Shown here piece by piece: positions 1 to 11,436 of a stretch of DNA of 64,000 nt. Position 1 is the first letter of the stretch, and each line of letters opens with the position of its first letter. Both the position numbers and the translations under genes were made by a program. The stretch covers positions 2,526,974-2,590,973 of the forward strand of contig NW_020954626.1 of assembly GCF_900497805.2 (NCBI RefSeq). The letters are read 5' to 3'. The stretch comes from Vombatus ursinus (lineage: Eukaryota > Chordata > Mammalia > Diprotodontia > Vombatidae). The notes beneath the pieces are model-generated. The model was not told where the DNA came from and did not search any database. It saw nothing but the letters and a program-made list of their open reading frames with translations.

Positions 1-835
1 CTTCAAAATTGTTTTTATAACTATCAATGTTGTAATATAAATTGATCTCCTAGTTCTATACAATTCACTCTACATCAGTTCATACATGTCTTCTCATATC
101 TCTTTAAATCATCTATTTCCTCATTTCTAATAGCACAATAGTATTCCATCACATTCATGTACCATGATTTGTTCAGCAGTTCTCCAATGATGGCTATCTC
201 CTTAGTTTTCAGGGCAGTTTTTTTTTGCCACTATAAAAAGAGCTTATAAATATTTTTGGACATATAGTACCTTTTCCTCTTTCTTTGATCTCTTTGGGAG
301 AAAGACTTAGCAGTGTTGTAGCTGGCTCAAAGGGCATGCAATGTTTAGTAATTCGTTTTTTATGAACAGTTTCAAATTGCTTTCCAGAATGTTTGTATCC
401 ATATAGAACTCCACCAACAGTGCAACAATGGCCCATTTTCCCATAGCCCTTATACCATTCATCATTTTATTTTTTAGTCATTTTTGCTGATCTTATGAGT
501 GTGAGGTAGAAACTTGGAATTTATTTAATATGCGTTTCTCTAATTATTAGTAATTTGGGGTATTTTATATGAATATTGACAACCTGGGGTTTTTTTCTCC
601 TTGAGAATTTATTGTTTATACTTTTGGACTATTTATCAATTGGGGAATGGCTCTTATTCTTATAATTTTGAATCTATTCCTTATATATCTTGTAAATGAG
701 ACCTTTATCAATGAAATTTGCTATAAAGATTTTTCCCAGTTATTTGTTTCCCTTTTAATCTTAGCTTTATTGGATTTGTCTGTGCAAAAACTTTGAAATT
801 TTGTGTAATCAAAATTATCCACAATTTATGCAATT
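1..835 (-). mobile_element. L1 ORF2 3' end / 3' UTR, inverted part of a twin-primed copy
   Basis: Read on the - strand this is the end of an old L1 ORF2: a run like ATAAAGGTCTCATTTAC, then ATTGATAAATAGTCC, then GGAATACTATTGTGC. The homologous + strand copies at 3940-5350 and 43330-45300 align along its length. It is full of stops. At 836 the orientation flips to the 3' tail of the same element. The left end is cut by the window. Confidence 0.85.
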
Positions 836-1245
836 TACAATAACATCATAAAAACAAATTTTGAAACTGTAAGAACTCATCAACACAACGACTATCTATA
901 ATACTAGAGGATGAACGGTGAAGCATGCTGTCTATCTCCTGACAGAGAAATGATAAATTCAGAGTATAGGATGATATATGTGTATACATACACACATACA
1001 CATGTAGTATATATGTATACATGTATAATGTGTGTATATGCACATATAAAAATAATTTGTTATAATATATAATTTATTATATTTTTTCTGGACATCAATG
1101 AGAGAATTTGTTTTGATTGACTATGCATATTTGCTATGAGGAATTTGGTTTTATTATTTCCCCAATAGGGTGGGGGGGTGAGGAAGAAAATAGGTCTATT
1201 AATTTAAAAAAAATAAAATTTTAATTTAATTAATAAAGCTTTGAT
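836..1245 (+). mobile_element. L1 3' tail, direct part of the twin-primed copy
   Basis: Matches the 3' region of the + strand L1 at 5080-5345: a run like TAACATCATAAAAACAAA, then CTGTCTATCTCCTGACAG, then GACTATGCATATTTG, ending in an A-rich tail near 1205-1245. A CA/TA simple repeat (about 960-1045) has expanded inside it. Confidence 0.8.
960..1045. repeat. TA/CA simple repeat
   Basis: Alternating purine-pyrimidine tract of ATATGTGTATAC type, inside the L1 tail. Confidence 0.85.
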
Positions 1246-1669
1246 GTCTCGATTGGGGTAGCAGTTTCATAACTTAAGAATTTGTTACACTTAGTCCCCC
1301 GTGCATGATATGAAATCAATGACCTCCCAAAGGGTCATAGCTTCTAACTCTCAGCATGCCCATGTCAACATGACTACTTTGGCAGAGGCATCCTCTTGGC
1401 TATGTTCTTTGGGTAATTTTAGGGCATTCCCCCTATGTTTGAAGTTTCCGAGAGTCCCCAGTGTTAGAATTACAGTACATTGATTCCAAAAGTCTGTTTC
1501 ATGAATTGGAGACACTCTTTTCTTTGTTTTCTTTCCATTTTTAAAGTGGTTAGAATGCATTTGTTATGTCTCTAATGCACATTCTTTGAACAAATTAATT
1601 CCTTATTGTTGACAATGATAGGAATGTAGTGTTCTAATCTGTGGTTCATCCAGTAAGCTTTTTTTCTAC

Positions 1670-1745
1670 TAAAAGTTCTGAGAACTCTGAGTTCTCTAAG
1701 TTCTCTGAGTTGTCTGAGAGTTCTCTGAGTTCTCTGAGAACTCTA
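1670..1745. repeat. Minisatellite of a ~9-bp unit (GTTCTCTGA)
   Basis: About eight imperfect copies of a unit close to GTTCTCTGA in tandem. Some units are flipped to GAGAACTC, so the block can fold on itself. Confidence 0.8.
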
Positions 1746-1849
1746 TGTCCCTTTAAATTGGCCGTAATCATTTCTTTTCTCACATTTGTCTGAGAGAGAG
1801 TGTGATCATAGGATCTAGCTGGTAGAGTTTATTTTCCTCTTGATCACAG

Positions 1850-2005
1850 ATATAGAGCTTGGAAGAATCTCAAAGGCTATCTAATCCAAATCCCAAATTT
1901 AATAGATGAGCAAACTGAAGCCCAGGGAAGTTGTGACTTGCTTAAGATCACACTTAACTATTAAGTTTCAGAAGTGGCATTTGAACCCAGATCAATGGGA
2001 AAGGT
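1850..2005 (-). mobile_element. MIR3-like SINE
   Basis: Contains the landmarks GATGAGCAAACTGAAGCCCA, TGACTTGCTTAAG and ATTTGAACCCAGATC, the antisense of a MIR core and B box. Confidence 0.7.
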
Positions 2006-2186
2006 AGGTGTCCTCTCTGTTGGCCAAACTCTTCCCTTTTCTAGGTTTAATTTCGAGTTTACTGTAATATTGAGAGTGGAAGGGGATCCCTAGAAGAGAA
2101 AGTTCTTTGCCAAAGCCCAACAATACACACAAGATGAGATGAAAAAATCATTTTCAAAGAAGTAAGGACGTGGAGATTTTGTTGTT

Positions 2187-2430
2187 GCTGTTGTTGTTGT
2201 TCAGTCGTGTCTGACCCTTCATGACCCCATTTAGGGTTTTCTTGGCAAAGATACTAGAATGGTTTACCATTTCCTTCACCAGTCCATTTTACAGATGAGG
2301 AAACTAAAGCAAACAAAGGTTAAGTGACTTGCCCAGGGTCACAGAGCTAGTAAGTATCCGAGGCCAGATTTTAACTCATGTCTTCCTTACTCGAGACTCA
2401 GCACTCAATCCACTGTGTCACCATGTCCCA
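2187..2430 (-). mobile_element. Mar-1-type CORE-SINE with RTE-like tail
   Basis: Antisense copy. It starts with the GTTGTTGTTCAGTCGTGTCTG tail, which resembles RTE/BovB 3' ends, followed by CTTGGCAAAGATACT, the CORE region and the tRNA-like head at the right. Confidence 0.85.
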
Positions 2431-2589
2431 TTTCTACCTCAGTACATTGGACTACACTGGTCAAGCTGTAAGCATAATGAATTTATGGGGCCACAATCTT
2501 TAAATGCTATTGAGAATGGAGTAGGAAAAAGTTGGAGATGTCTGAAATGATTGATCAACTTTTATATTTCTTTTTGGGTACAGCTCGAT

Positions 2590-2755
2590 GTTGTAGTAGA
2601 GAGCCCACTGGAGTTGGGTTCAGTCACTTACTAGCTAGGTGATCCTAGAAAAGTTGCTTAACCTCTGAATTTCAATTTCCTCAACTGGAAAAGTAAGGAG
2701 TAGAACTCAGTGGCCTTTAAGGTCTCTTCTAGCTCTGAATCTATGATCCTAATTT
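2590..2755 (+). mobile_element. MIR SINE
   Basis: Sense MIR: CAGTCACTTACTAGCTAGGTGATC, then TTGCTTAACCTCTGAATTTC and TCTAGCTCTGAATCTATGATCC at the 3' end (segments of a longer match). Confidence 0.8.
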
Positions 2756-3290
2756 CATAAGACTAGTTCTTCTTGTCTTCCTTGTTCAGAGAATCTTCTT
2801 TAATCTTATTTTGGTGGCAAAAGACTTTCTTGTTATTTTCTCTCTGACAATGGAAATCTTCTGAGAACTTGAAGATGGAAGTGGAGGTGGGGATGTGTTG
2901 GCAGTATTGAGAAAGGAACACATTCCTGGAGCACATTACCATTTAAATAGTCCCTGGGCATGGAAGGCAGGAGGAAAGAGGCTCACAGCATCCCACTCTC
3001 TCTCCATGAGGTCATCCTTATGCACACATCCCACAGGAAACCTTCTTTGATTAGGAAGAAGAAAGTGCCTGTCCCTACTTGGCTTGACCACACTAGTGCC
3101 TGCTGCCACCCTTACTCATAACTGTGTAGTTTGTATCTCATCAGCATTAGATAATGTAATCCTTCACTTTGACTTGGTCATTTATTCCTTCTTTCCTGTG
3201 AATCAGCACTGAGTCATCTCAGATGGGACAAACACCACTGAGACCTTTACTGTCTAGAAGATGACACTGAGCCAGTCACACTGAAGTCAA
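2756..3290. other. No feature recognised
   Basis: Nothing assignable on either strand: no convincing open frame, splice-flanked exon or repeat that I can name. Confidence 0.5.
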
Positions 3291-3294
3291 TTCA

Positions 3295-3420
3295 TTAGTT
3301 AACAAAATCATCCTTATTCACCAGGAGGATACAGAAAAGAATAAGATAGTCTCTGACCTTGAGGAGGATATAATCTACTTGAGGAGACAAGATAAACATG
3401 TATTTAGAGAAGAACGACAG
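3295..3420 (-). mobile_element. L2 LINE 3' fragment
   Basis: Antisense L2 end, with GACCTTGAGGAGGATATAATCT in the place of the usual CAAGGAGCTTACATTCTA. Old and diverged. Confidence 0.5.
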
Positions 3421-3759
3421 ACCTAGGATTTCACCCACGTAGGGAAAGCCCAATTAGAAAATATCTTTGGCCAAATGCAGATCTGTATCTCCCCAGGAGC
3501 TTACAGTCTAAATCTGTTACCTGTGTAACTGAAAGATAAAGTCAAGCATTTATCAAGCATTATTAGATTGTGACTTGCCCAGGCTTTCATGATCCCTCCT
3601 TCTCAGAGGGAGAATTTGAACCCATGTTAAGTTAAAACACACTCTTTTGTTCAGTGGAAGTGGGACACAGATAGACAACTAAGGTGATTGACAAATATCC
3701 TTGATTACATATCCTTACTTCAAAGGAATTCTGCCACTCCTCAAACTTAGATTAACTCG

Positions 3760-3935
3760 GTATAAAGCTTGGAATAGTGGATAGAACACTGAACTTGGAG
3801 TCAGGAAAACTTGACTCCAAACATTTGCTATGTATGTAGCCATGGGCAAGTCAGTTAATATCTCTCAATCTCAGTTTCCTTATCTGTAAAATGGCGATAA
3901 TATTAGCACCAACCTTCAAAGATAAGATAATTAAT
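3760..3935 (+). mobile_element. MIR SINE
   Basis: Landmarks TAGTGGATAGAACACTGAAC, CATGGGCAAGTCAGTTAATA and TCTGTAAAATGGCGATAAT in order. Confidence 0.75.
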
Positions 3936-3939
3936 CCAA

Positions 3940-5350
3940 ACCTTTTTTCAAAATGCCAAGAAAAGTTCCAAAAGGATAAATGACATAGATATAAAAGGTT
4001 AAACCATTAAAAATCAATAGAATGAGAAAGATTTTCTTTCATATCTATGGATAGAGGAAGAATCCATGACCAAACAAATTAGAAAGGCTCATAGCAAACA
4101 AAATGGATGATTTTCACTACATAAAATTAAAAGGGTTTTGTACAAACAAAACCCAACCCCATTAAAATTAGAAGGGGAAAAAGATTTTTTAAAGTTTTTT
4201 GAAATTTTGAAAAGAGAAAAAAACTTTTCGTCAAGTTTCTGTGATAAAGGTCTAGTTTCTCAGATACAGAAGGAGTTGATCCCAATTTATAAAAATGATT
4301 GCCATTTGATAAATGGTCAAAGAATGTGAACAGGCTGTTTTCAAAGGAAGAAATCCAAGCTATTGACAACCATATGAAAAAATGCTCCAGATCATTAATA
4401 GATAAATGCAAATTAATGCAACTCTAAGGTTCCAAAATCATTCTCACAAAATTGGTAAAGAAAACACAAAAGCGGGGCAGCTAGGTGGTGCAGTGGATAG
4501 AGCACCAGCCCTGAAGTCAGGAAGACCTGAGTTCAAATCTGGCCTCAGAACAAACACTTGACACTTACTAGCTGTGAGACCCTGGGCAAGTCACTTAACC
4601 CCAATTGCCTTAAAAAAAATAAGAAAAGAAAACACAAAGGGAAAATGATAAATGTTGGAGAGACTGTGGGAAAACAGGCACATTGATGAACTATTGATAG
4701 AACTTTGAATTGATCCAGCCATTCTGGAAAGCAGTTTGGAACGCTGCCTTGAAAGTCATTAAACTGTGTGTAACCTTTGACCCAGCAATACCGCTACTCA
4801 GTCTGTACCTAGCAGAGATCAAAGAGATCAAAGAAAGTGGAAAGGCACATTGTTACAAAAATATTTATAGGGGCTCTTTTTGAAGTGGCAAAGAACTAGA
4901 AATTAAGGGAGGGAGAAGCTCATCAGTTGAGGAATGACTGAACAAATTATGGCATATGATTGAAGTAGAATACCATAGTGCCACAAAACAAGATGAAAGG
5001 GATAGTTTTGGAGAAACCTGATAAGACTCATATGAACTGATGCAGAATGAAGTGAACAGAACCAGGAAAACACTTTATACAGTAACAATAACATTGTAAA
5101 GACAAACAACTTTGAAAGACTCTGATCAATGCAATGACCAATCACAATTACAGAGGAATGATGATGAAGTATGCTATCTACTTCCTGACAGAAAGATGAT
5201 AGACCCAAGATGTAGAATGCAACATAAATTTTTGAACATGGTAAATATGGGTATTTGTTTTGCTTGACTATGCATATTTGTTAAAGGGTTTTTTTTAAGG
5301 GAGAGTTTGGAGGGGGAAATGCTTGTTAATTTAAAATTAATTTTAAAATC
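3940..5350 (+). mobile_element. L1 LINE, end of ORF2 and 3' UTR
   Basis: Sense 3' end of an old L1. Homology with other L1s begins near 3945. Landmarks are TCCATGACCAAACAAATTAG, TGATAAATGGTCAAAG, CATATGAAAAAATGCTC, GGAGAGACTGTGGGAAAAC, TTTGACCCAGCAATACC and GAACCAGGAAAACACTTTA. The frame is broken many times. A short Mar SINE (4471-4624) is inserted in it. Confidence 0.9.
4471..4624 (+). mobile_element. Short Mar SINE (AATTGCC-tail type) with TSD
   Basis: Begins GGGGCAGCTAGGTGGTGCAG and ends CCCCAATTGCCTTAAAA. It is flanked by a perfect 14-bp duplication, AAAGAAAACACAAA (4457-4470 and 4625-4638), so its insertion into the L1 is exact and it is younger than that L1. Confidence 0.95.
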
Positions 5351-5459
5351 AGAGAGGAGGATGAAGAAGGGAGGGAGGGAGTGGATATGATATCCATGGA
5401 TCTAAAAAGAGAACTCAGAGGAAGATTGATTTAATCACAGCTTTGTGGAAAGCTCCATG

Positions 5460-6010
5460 GTCAACAACAGTAAATAAGCATTTATTAAGCATTTACTTGG
5501 GCCCTGCACTGTGCTAATCACTAGGAATAAAAATACAAGCAAAAAGACAACCCCTGACCTCAAGAAGCTTACATTCTAATGGGGAAAGACAACACATAAA
5601 AGGAAGCTAGAAAGGGAGACAAGGGAAAGATAACCAGTACAGGTGCATGACAGAGAAGTAGTTCAGAGTGAAAAATAAAGAGATGGCAGGCTGGATACCT
5701 TTCTTAAATGAAGATATTGGGAGGAACTTATCCAATAGGGAAGGGAGGACCTCAGGGGTGGAGAGTACTTCTGAAGTGAGAATTCCAGGACTGAATGGAT
5801 TTTCCAGGATAAAGAAGTTTTTGGAGCAAGATGGAACTGTCCAGAGTGTAGCATGGTGTGATAAATGATAGGACTAAAGGAGGAGTCCCTCAGGTCCCTT
5901 AAAGGGAGTGGAGGCTTAAAGGCAGAAGAGCACAAAAGTTGGCAGGAAGAGACACAAGGGCCATTGCAAGTTGTATCTGTCTCAACTTCTTGTATGAAAG
6001 TGGTACCCAG
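5460..6010 (-). mobile_element. L2 LINE 3' end (left part) and unassigned neighbour
   Basis: 5462-5600 is antisense L2: AAGCATTTATTAAGCATTTAC, TGCACTGTGCTAATCACTAG, then CAAGAAGCTTACATTCTAAT. From about 5640 to 6010 the sequence is repeat-like but I cannot name it. Confidence 0.6.
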
Positions 6011-6705
6011 ACTCATGAGTGAAACGTAATATTTCTTAGACTCTCAGCCAACAGCTCAGAAACTTGAATTTCTAACCTATGAACCCATTTTTGCTCCATC
6101 AGAGGGGTTTGGGGAAAATGCTTTGCTCTGATGTCCTGACCTCCTCAGAGTCACTTTGTGTGAGGTGTTATTATGTTCTCCTACAGTCTCCCTCTTAAAT
6201 GGATGATCAGAATAGCAAGTGGATAATTCTTTTCTACTCAACTGTGCTGCACCTTTACCTAATTTGAGAGCACAAAGAAAAATTAATAGATGGCCACTTT
6301 ATGTAAATGCCTCTCTCTTTTATATCTTATTATATTTCAGGGAAAGGAACAGCTCTGACATTTAAAGAATGGAGAGGTTTTTCAATGGAAATTTGTTAGA
6401 ATGTGCTTGGCAGTAATGGTTTTCCTTTGTTAGGGTTTTCTGGGAGTCTGTGAGTGTGTGTGATTTTGAAGACCATCAGCTCAGGATTAAATTGATGCAT
6501 CTTTGAGAAGTATGAGTCTGGAAGGGACCATTTGCCAGCCTTCAGGATCATCTGTTCCTAAACCATCATTAAAAGAGGGCTCAAAACTGGTTTCCTGAAA
6601 TTCTAAGTATTCTCCCCCACTTAAAACTGGTTCTTGGATTATGAAATCAGTCAAGATGCAAATGAACCTAGTAGCTTAGTGTTTCTCAAAACAAAAGACT
6701 TCAGC
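6010..6705. other. No feature recognised
   Basis: Mixed-composition DNA without an open frame or repeat I can assign. Confidence 0.45.
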
Positions 6706-6707
6706 TA

Positions 6708-6795
6708 CTGGGGTAAGGATTTACTATTTGGTGAAAACTATTGGGAAAATTAGAAAGCAGTTTGGCAGAAATTAGATTTAGACCAATACCCTACA
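6708..6795 (+). mobile_element. L1 ORF2 fragment
   Basis: Short stretch with TATTTGGTGAAAACTATTGG and CAGTTTGGCAGAAATTAG, typical of internal L1 ORF2. Cut off on both sides. The following 6800-6985 is unassigned. Confidence 0.6.
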
Positions 6796-7084
6796 ACCAA
6801 CAGTATAACCACAACAGGAAGGGTATGCTATATATGCTACATACAGACAGGTAAACAAGACAAGTGCAGGGGTATGCTGCAGCCAACTCCAATCACCACA
6901 AGAGCCTACTGCTAAATTTTCAGTTTGAGCACTTTCACCTTATAAATTGGGAAATTGGCAAACACTACAAATCAGGGCTTAATTTTTTTTGTTTTTTTGA
7001 TGTCTAGACTTAAGAAAGTGGTGGATAGAATATAAATAATATAGATTAAACTTAAAAGTATACCATATATAGATATAGATATAG

Positions 7085-7175
7085 ATATATTTTTTTCCCC
7101 AGAGAGCTAGTTGTTAATGTCCTCCTGACCCCAAGGCCAGAGTTCTATCCACTGTGCCACCTGGCTGCTTCCACT
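7085..7175 (-). mobile_element. Truncated Mar SINE
   Basis: Antisense tRNA-like head only: GTTCTATCCACTGTGCCACC followed by TGGCTGC, with a T-rich left end. Confidence 0.7.
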
Positions 7176-7900
7176 GATTTATTTACCTTTAATAGTAAAT
7201 CATATTGACTTAGAGCCAGTACCTCTAAGCAAAGGCACTGACTATAACGAACAATATTACTCTATCACAAATATATGTGATATCATTAGAAAAAGTGGGC
7301 ACGTGAAGTTCACTAGGACAGAGGCTAGCACTTAGGCCCAGGTCATTTACACCTCTGGCATTTCAGGATCTCAATATCCTTTCACCTCTTTCATATCCTT
7401 CTGTAATTCCCCCTGGGTGCAGCATCTCTGATAGTCAGGTCATTTATCTCATATGCCTGGTCCTATTCCTCTCTACAATTTGACTCCCCACAGACAGGGC
7501 TTCTCCTCTGCTCCCAAAGTTCCTCCCATCTTGTGACTTGATTGACTGATCATGCTTCATGACTCCCTGGCAGGGTGACTTATCCTGGACAAGTAGGTTT
7601 TCCTGACTCCAAAGCCAACCTTTTACCCACTATGCTAAAATAACACCTACGTAGTCAAGGACGTTGCTTCTGAGAATCATTTTATCTGACCTCCCAGCAT
7701 CATCTAGGCAAAAAATATTCTCAGTCTTCTAATGTGAGTGATTTAGGTCAGTTTCTAATCTCCTTCCTTTTCTTTCTCTTTTTTTGGAAGCAGATGACTG
7801 GGTACGTTTCATGGAGTTCTTGGTAAACATCAGAGATTTCTAAATGGGGAGGTCCCCCATTCAGTGATCAGATGCCAGGAGTTCAAAATAACCATTTTCT
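7176..7900. other. No named element except a MIR remnant
   Basis: About 7560-7650 carries an antisense MIR-like end (GTTTTCCTGACTCCAAAGCC, TTTTACCCACTATGCT). The rest is unassigned. Confidence 0.45.
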
Positions 7901-8071
7901 TTCTTTCTCCTTTAAAAATAATATTCTGACCTTAGCAAACATCAGCCATTTTCTTGAATCCAGGATCACAGCATTTTAGAATCAAAAAGGGAACAAGCTC
8001 TGAAGTACCTTCTTTCTCCTATTAGAATTTCCCCCTCCCAGCGAAGTACCTAGAGTTCTCATGTTTTTCTT

Positions 8072-8125
8072 TTTTCCTTTCTTTTTTTTTTTGGCCAGGC
8101 AATGGGGTTAAGTGACTTTGAAAGC
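8072..8125 (-). mobile_element. Truncated short Mar SINE
   Basis: T-rich tail then GGCAATGGGGTTAAGTGACT, the antisense 3' end of the AATTGCC-type SINE; the head is missing. Confidence 0.7.
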
Positions 8126-8156
8126 TCTCTTTAAATTCCCCCAAACTCATAATCTT

Positions 8157-8245
8157 TTGTGTACACACACATATATACACATGTGTATATATAAATATGT
8201 TTGTGTGTGCATATATGAATATATGTGTATGTATACACACATACA
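8157..8245. repeat. TG/TA simple repeat
   Basis: Tract of CACACATATATAC and TGTGTGTGCATATATG type. Confidence 0.85.
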
Positions 8246-8480
8246 CAAAATTCTTCCTAAAATCAAGCTGTTCCCAGTTCTAATTTAGAAAAGATGTGAT
8301 GAAATCATTCATAGTATGGTTCTAATAGCTAGTGAGAAATTAAATACACATAAAAGAAATAATACTTTAAGCCTGAATAACCCAAATGACTGAAACTCTA
8401 ATTTGGGGGTTTTAGTAGAATTTAAGCAAAGGAGAAGATACTTTGGGGCAAGAAGTATCTTCCCAGCATCTCACAAAAGG

Positions 8481-8995
8481 CTGTTGTTCATCCTTTGTTT
8501 TCAAAGAGGACCAGTGACATCATGGAGTGATGTCTTAACTTGCATGTGAATTGGATTTAAGTGAGGCAGAGATGCACAAAGTCATCAGCCTCACTCTCTC
8601 TTCCAGAGTCATGGAAGTCCAGTAGCAAGACAAAAGTCAGGATGACCAATGATGGCCCAGGATTCAGTGGATGACCTTGGCGTCTTCCACGTCTGACCAA
8701 GGTCTAAGCATTCCACAGCACTGACTTCTACCACCTTCATGGCTGGTGGAACAAATTGTTCTCATCTGCCCATTCTGCTGGTGGACATCTTCACACACTT
8801 GGAGTAGACATTCCGCCAACTCACCCATGGGTTTGAGGCCTGTCAGTCACCCTCAGCTTGGCTTAGCCCATCTGCTGAGATGGTTTTACTGGGGTATGGC
8901 CACTGCACGTGCTATGACTTCATGGAGCCATAGGTGAGAGTTGAGTGACAAGTGGACACCAAAGGTGGATGAGTAGCCTTGAAAAAGGCTTAACA
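8481..8995 (-). mobile_element. Dispersed family X, copy 1 (longest)
   Basis: About 515 bp shared with 18484-18955 and, over shorter lengths, with 16715-16925, 37024-37245 and 46606-46721. Left ends coincide (GTTGTTCATCCTTTGTTTTC followed by AAAGAGGACC) and right ends vary. Read on the - strand it ends in GAAAACAAAGGATGAACAACA, a CAA-type tail, with truncation at the other end. I infer a retroposed element lying on the - strand. I cannot assign it a family name with confidence. Confidence 0.7.
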
Positions 8996-8999
8996 AACC

Positions 9000-9465
9000 C
9001 TCACACCAGAGACCCTAGTCCTCTGAGACCTCAGAGGCCATCTAGTTCGACCTCCTCATTTCACATCTCTTTCACTTTATGTATAAGACAGAGAAAGAGA
9101 AGATGCCCATAGTGTTTCATGTAGTGCCCATTATGTAGTACTGTGTTAAGCACTTTTTTACAAGTATTATCCCATTTGATCTTCATAACAACCCAGCAGG
9201 TAGGACCTGTTATTATCCCATTTTACAGCTGAGGAGACTGAGGTAAACAGAGGTTAAGTGACTTGCCAAGGGTTGTCTAGCTAGTAAGTGTCTGAGGCTG
9301 GATTTGAATTCAGGTCTTCCTGACTTCAGGCCTAGTACTCTATCCATTGGACCACTTAGCTGCCTGAAGGAACCGAGGTTCAAAGAGTTTAAGCAACTTA
9401 CCCAGAGTCACACAGATAGTAAGCATTAGAACCTTGGTCCTCTGATTCTCATGTCAGTGTTCTTG
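9000..9465 (-). mobile_element. MIR-type SINEs, two overlapping relics
   Basis: 9118-9365 is a long antisense MIR-like copy: CCCATTTGATCTTCATAACAAC, CATTTTACAGCTGAGGAGAC, GGTTAAGTGACTTGCC and TCTATCCATTGGACCACTTA. It has split an older MIR3-like piece seen at 9005-9060 and 9366-9465. Confidence 0.7.
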
Positions 9466-9489
9466 CCATTAAATCATACAGCCTTACTG

Positions 9490-9620
9490 CCCTGCCCCCT
9501 TTCTCTTTCTCTCTCTCTCTTTTTCTCTTTCTCCTTCCTTCCTTTCTTCTTCTGTCTTTCTCTTCCTTCCTTCCTTCTTTTCTTCCTTCCTTCCTTCCTT
9601 TCTCTTTCTTTCTATTTATC
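9490..9620. repeat. CT/TTCC simple repeat
   Basis: Polypyrimidine tract of TTTCTCTC and CCTTCCTTCCTT units. Confidence 0.9.
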
Positions 9621-10024
9621 TTTTAATATTGCTGAAAAAAGAAGCAGGGAAAAAATAGATGTTCTATTCCTCTTTCCAATCTCCATCTCTTTCCCTCTGT
9701 CCCTTTTCCTCCACCCCCACCTCACCACAGGCATTCTGGATGTTTTTAGCAAGGAAACATTCAGCATCCCTTAATAATCCCAGGCTGAACTTCAAGTCAC
9801 AGTTTTGATGTGCTCCTACTATCTGGTGGAAGCAGTCTCCAACAGATGGGAAACTATTTCACCTCACAGCTTTTAAGAGAAGACTAGGTTACATAAAATC
9901 TTGTTAATGATTAAAAGGGAGAGACAGAATCATCCACAGAACCTCCATGGGTAGGTGTTGTTGAAGATTTGATTTTAATACAGAGATAAGTAGCCTGTCA
10001 CTTCTAGCCAAATCCCAGTAGCAA

Positions 10025-10140
10025 TCAATCCATCAACAATCATTTAAATACTTATTAAGCCTGTACTAGGTACCTGGGAGACAAAGAAAAAAAATAAACA
10101 GTTCCTGTTCTCAAAATGTCTACAATTTATTGGGGCAAAT
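10025..10140 (-). mobile_element. L2 LINE 3' end
   Basis: Antisense L2: ATTTAAATACTTATTAAGCC, GTACTAGGTACCTGGGAGAC and TCTCAAAATGTCTACAATTT. Confidence 0.65.
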
Positions 10141-10234
10141 AGATCATACCATCTCTTAGTCCCTTTAAAAAGTATTGAAGCAAATTATAGATTTTGCATA
10201 TTTTATGCAAAGGCAAAATGCTGATTCTCTTAGT

Positions 10235-10435
10235 TTAAGAGGAGGGCAGTACAGGTTAGTTGAGAATCAGAGGACGAGGACCTATGTTCAAATTCTCCCT
10301 CTGATATTTATGGCCTAAACAACAGTCATTTAATCTTCCTGGGCCTCAGTTTCCTCTTCTTTAAAATGGGAAGGGGTTGCACTAGGTACCCTTTGAGGCA
10401 CCTTTTAGCTCTAAAGCCGTGATCCTATAAACTTC
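10235..10435 (+). mobile_element. MIR SINE
   Basis: Sense MIR with CTGGGCCTCAGTTTCCTCTTC, TAAAATGGGAAGGGGTTG and TTTTAGCTCTAAAGCCGTGATCC as landmarks. Confidence 0.8.
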
Positions 10436-11069
10436 TAAACATTTAGAACTATTGGAAAATAGAATTGATTGCCTCCATGACTGTCAAGAAAGTGAGTTCT
10501 CCTCCAAGAAGGATGTTCAAGTAGAGACTGGTTGATTATCTATCACTGATAATGTAGAGAGGGATGTGGCTCATATTTCAGGTATTGATTGGACTAAATG
10601 ATCTCTGAGGTTTTTATATCTCTGATTTGGTGACTCTGACTTTATGAAACAAAGCCATATGACCCTGCCAGCTCTACATTCTATAGTTCACAGTCTGAAA
10701 ACAGAATTGGTATCAAAAAGCACCAGAAGTGAAAGCCAAATTCATGGCTAGAGCCAGTGGCTAGAAAAACAAAGGACAGAGGTGAAATAATAAACAGCCA
10801 ATTTTTAATTGTGAATATGAATTCTAAAAGAGAGCTGTTGTGTCCCAGGCACCAATTCATGTTGCCAAAAAAAGAAACCAAACAATCCAATTACATTTTA
10901 AATGAGTACAGATACATGAAGCAATTTAGGAAATTGCTAAACCCAAATCATGTCCCTAATTGTGATGAAAAAGCAGGTGACCACACAAGGTTACTGTGTG
11001 TAGGAAAATTCTTAAAAAATCTTAGTTGTTGTTGAAAATCATACTGAAGATAGTATCTGAATCCAGTCC

Positions 11070-11190
11070 AACAATCACTTAATAAAAATTTTCTCTGTTC
11101 TAGGCACTGATGACATAAAGACAAAGCAAAAAACAAAAACAAAAACAAGTTACTGCCCTCAAGAATTTTACATTCTACTTAAAGAATACA
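11070..11190 (-). mobile_element. L2 LINE 3' end
   Basis: CAATCACTTAATAAAAATTT, TTCTAGGCACTGATGACATA and CCCTCAAGAATTTTACATTC in order. Confidence 0.6.
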
Positions 11191-11271
11191 ATAGGTACCC
11201 AGATGAGTGTATGCTGTTTACCCAATTCTTTGAGGAGGGAATGAGCACTAACAACTAGGAAGATCAGAAGA

Positions 11272-11436
11272 AGTGGTGGATGAGTAGCCCTAAAAAAAGA
11301 AAAACCCTGTTTGCTTCAGTTTCCTGTCTTTAAAACGAGCTAGAGAAGGAAATGGCAAACCATTCTAGTATCTTTGCCAAGAAAACCCCAAATGGGAGTC
11401 ATGAAGAGTCAGACGTGATTGAACAGCAACCAAAAA
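11272..11436 (+). mobile_element. 5'-truncated Mar-1 SINE beside a family X end
   Basis: 11297-11436 is the 3' half of a Mar-1 SINE: CAGTTTCCTGTCTTTAAAAC, GAAGGAAATGGCAAACC, CCAAGAAAACCCCAAATGGG, GTCAGACGTGATTGAACAGC. Just left (11274-11296) is GGTGGATGAGTAGCC plus A-rich sequence, matching the right end of family X copy 1. Confidence 0.75.

Noticed and set aside
8746-8937. Frame with Trp/Ser/His-rich sequence repeated at 18725-18943
   Set aside because: The two similar peptides reflect two copies of dispersed family X, read on the antisense side; not a gene family.
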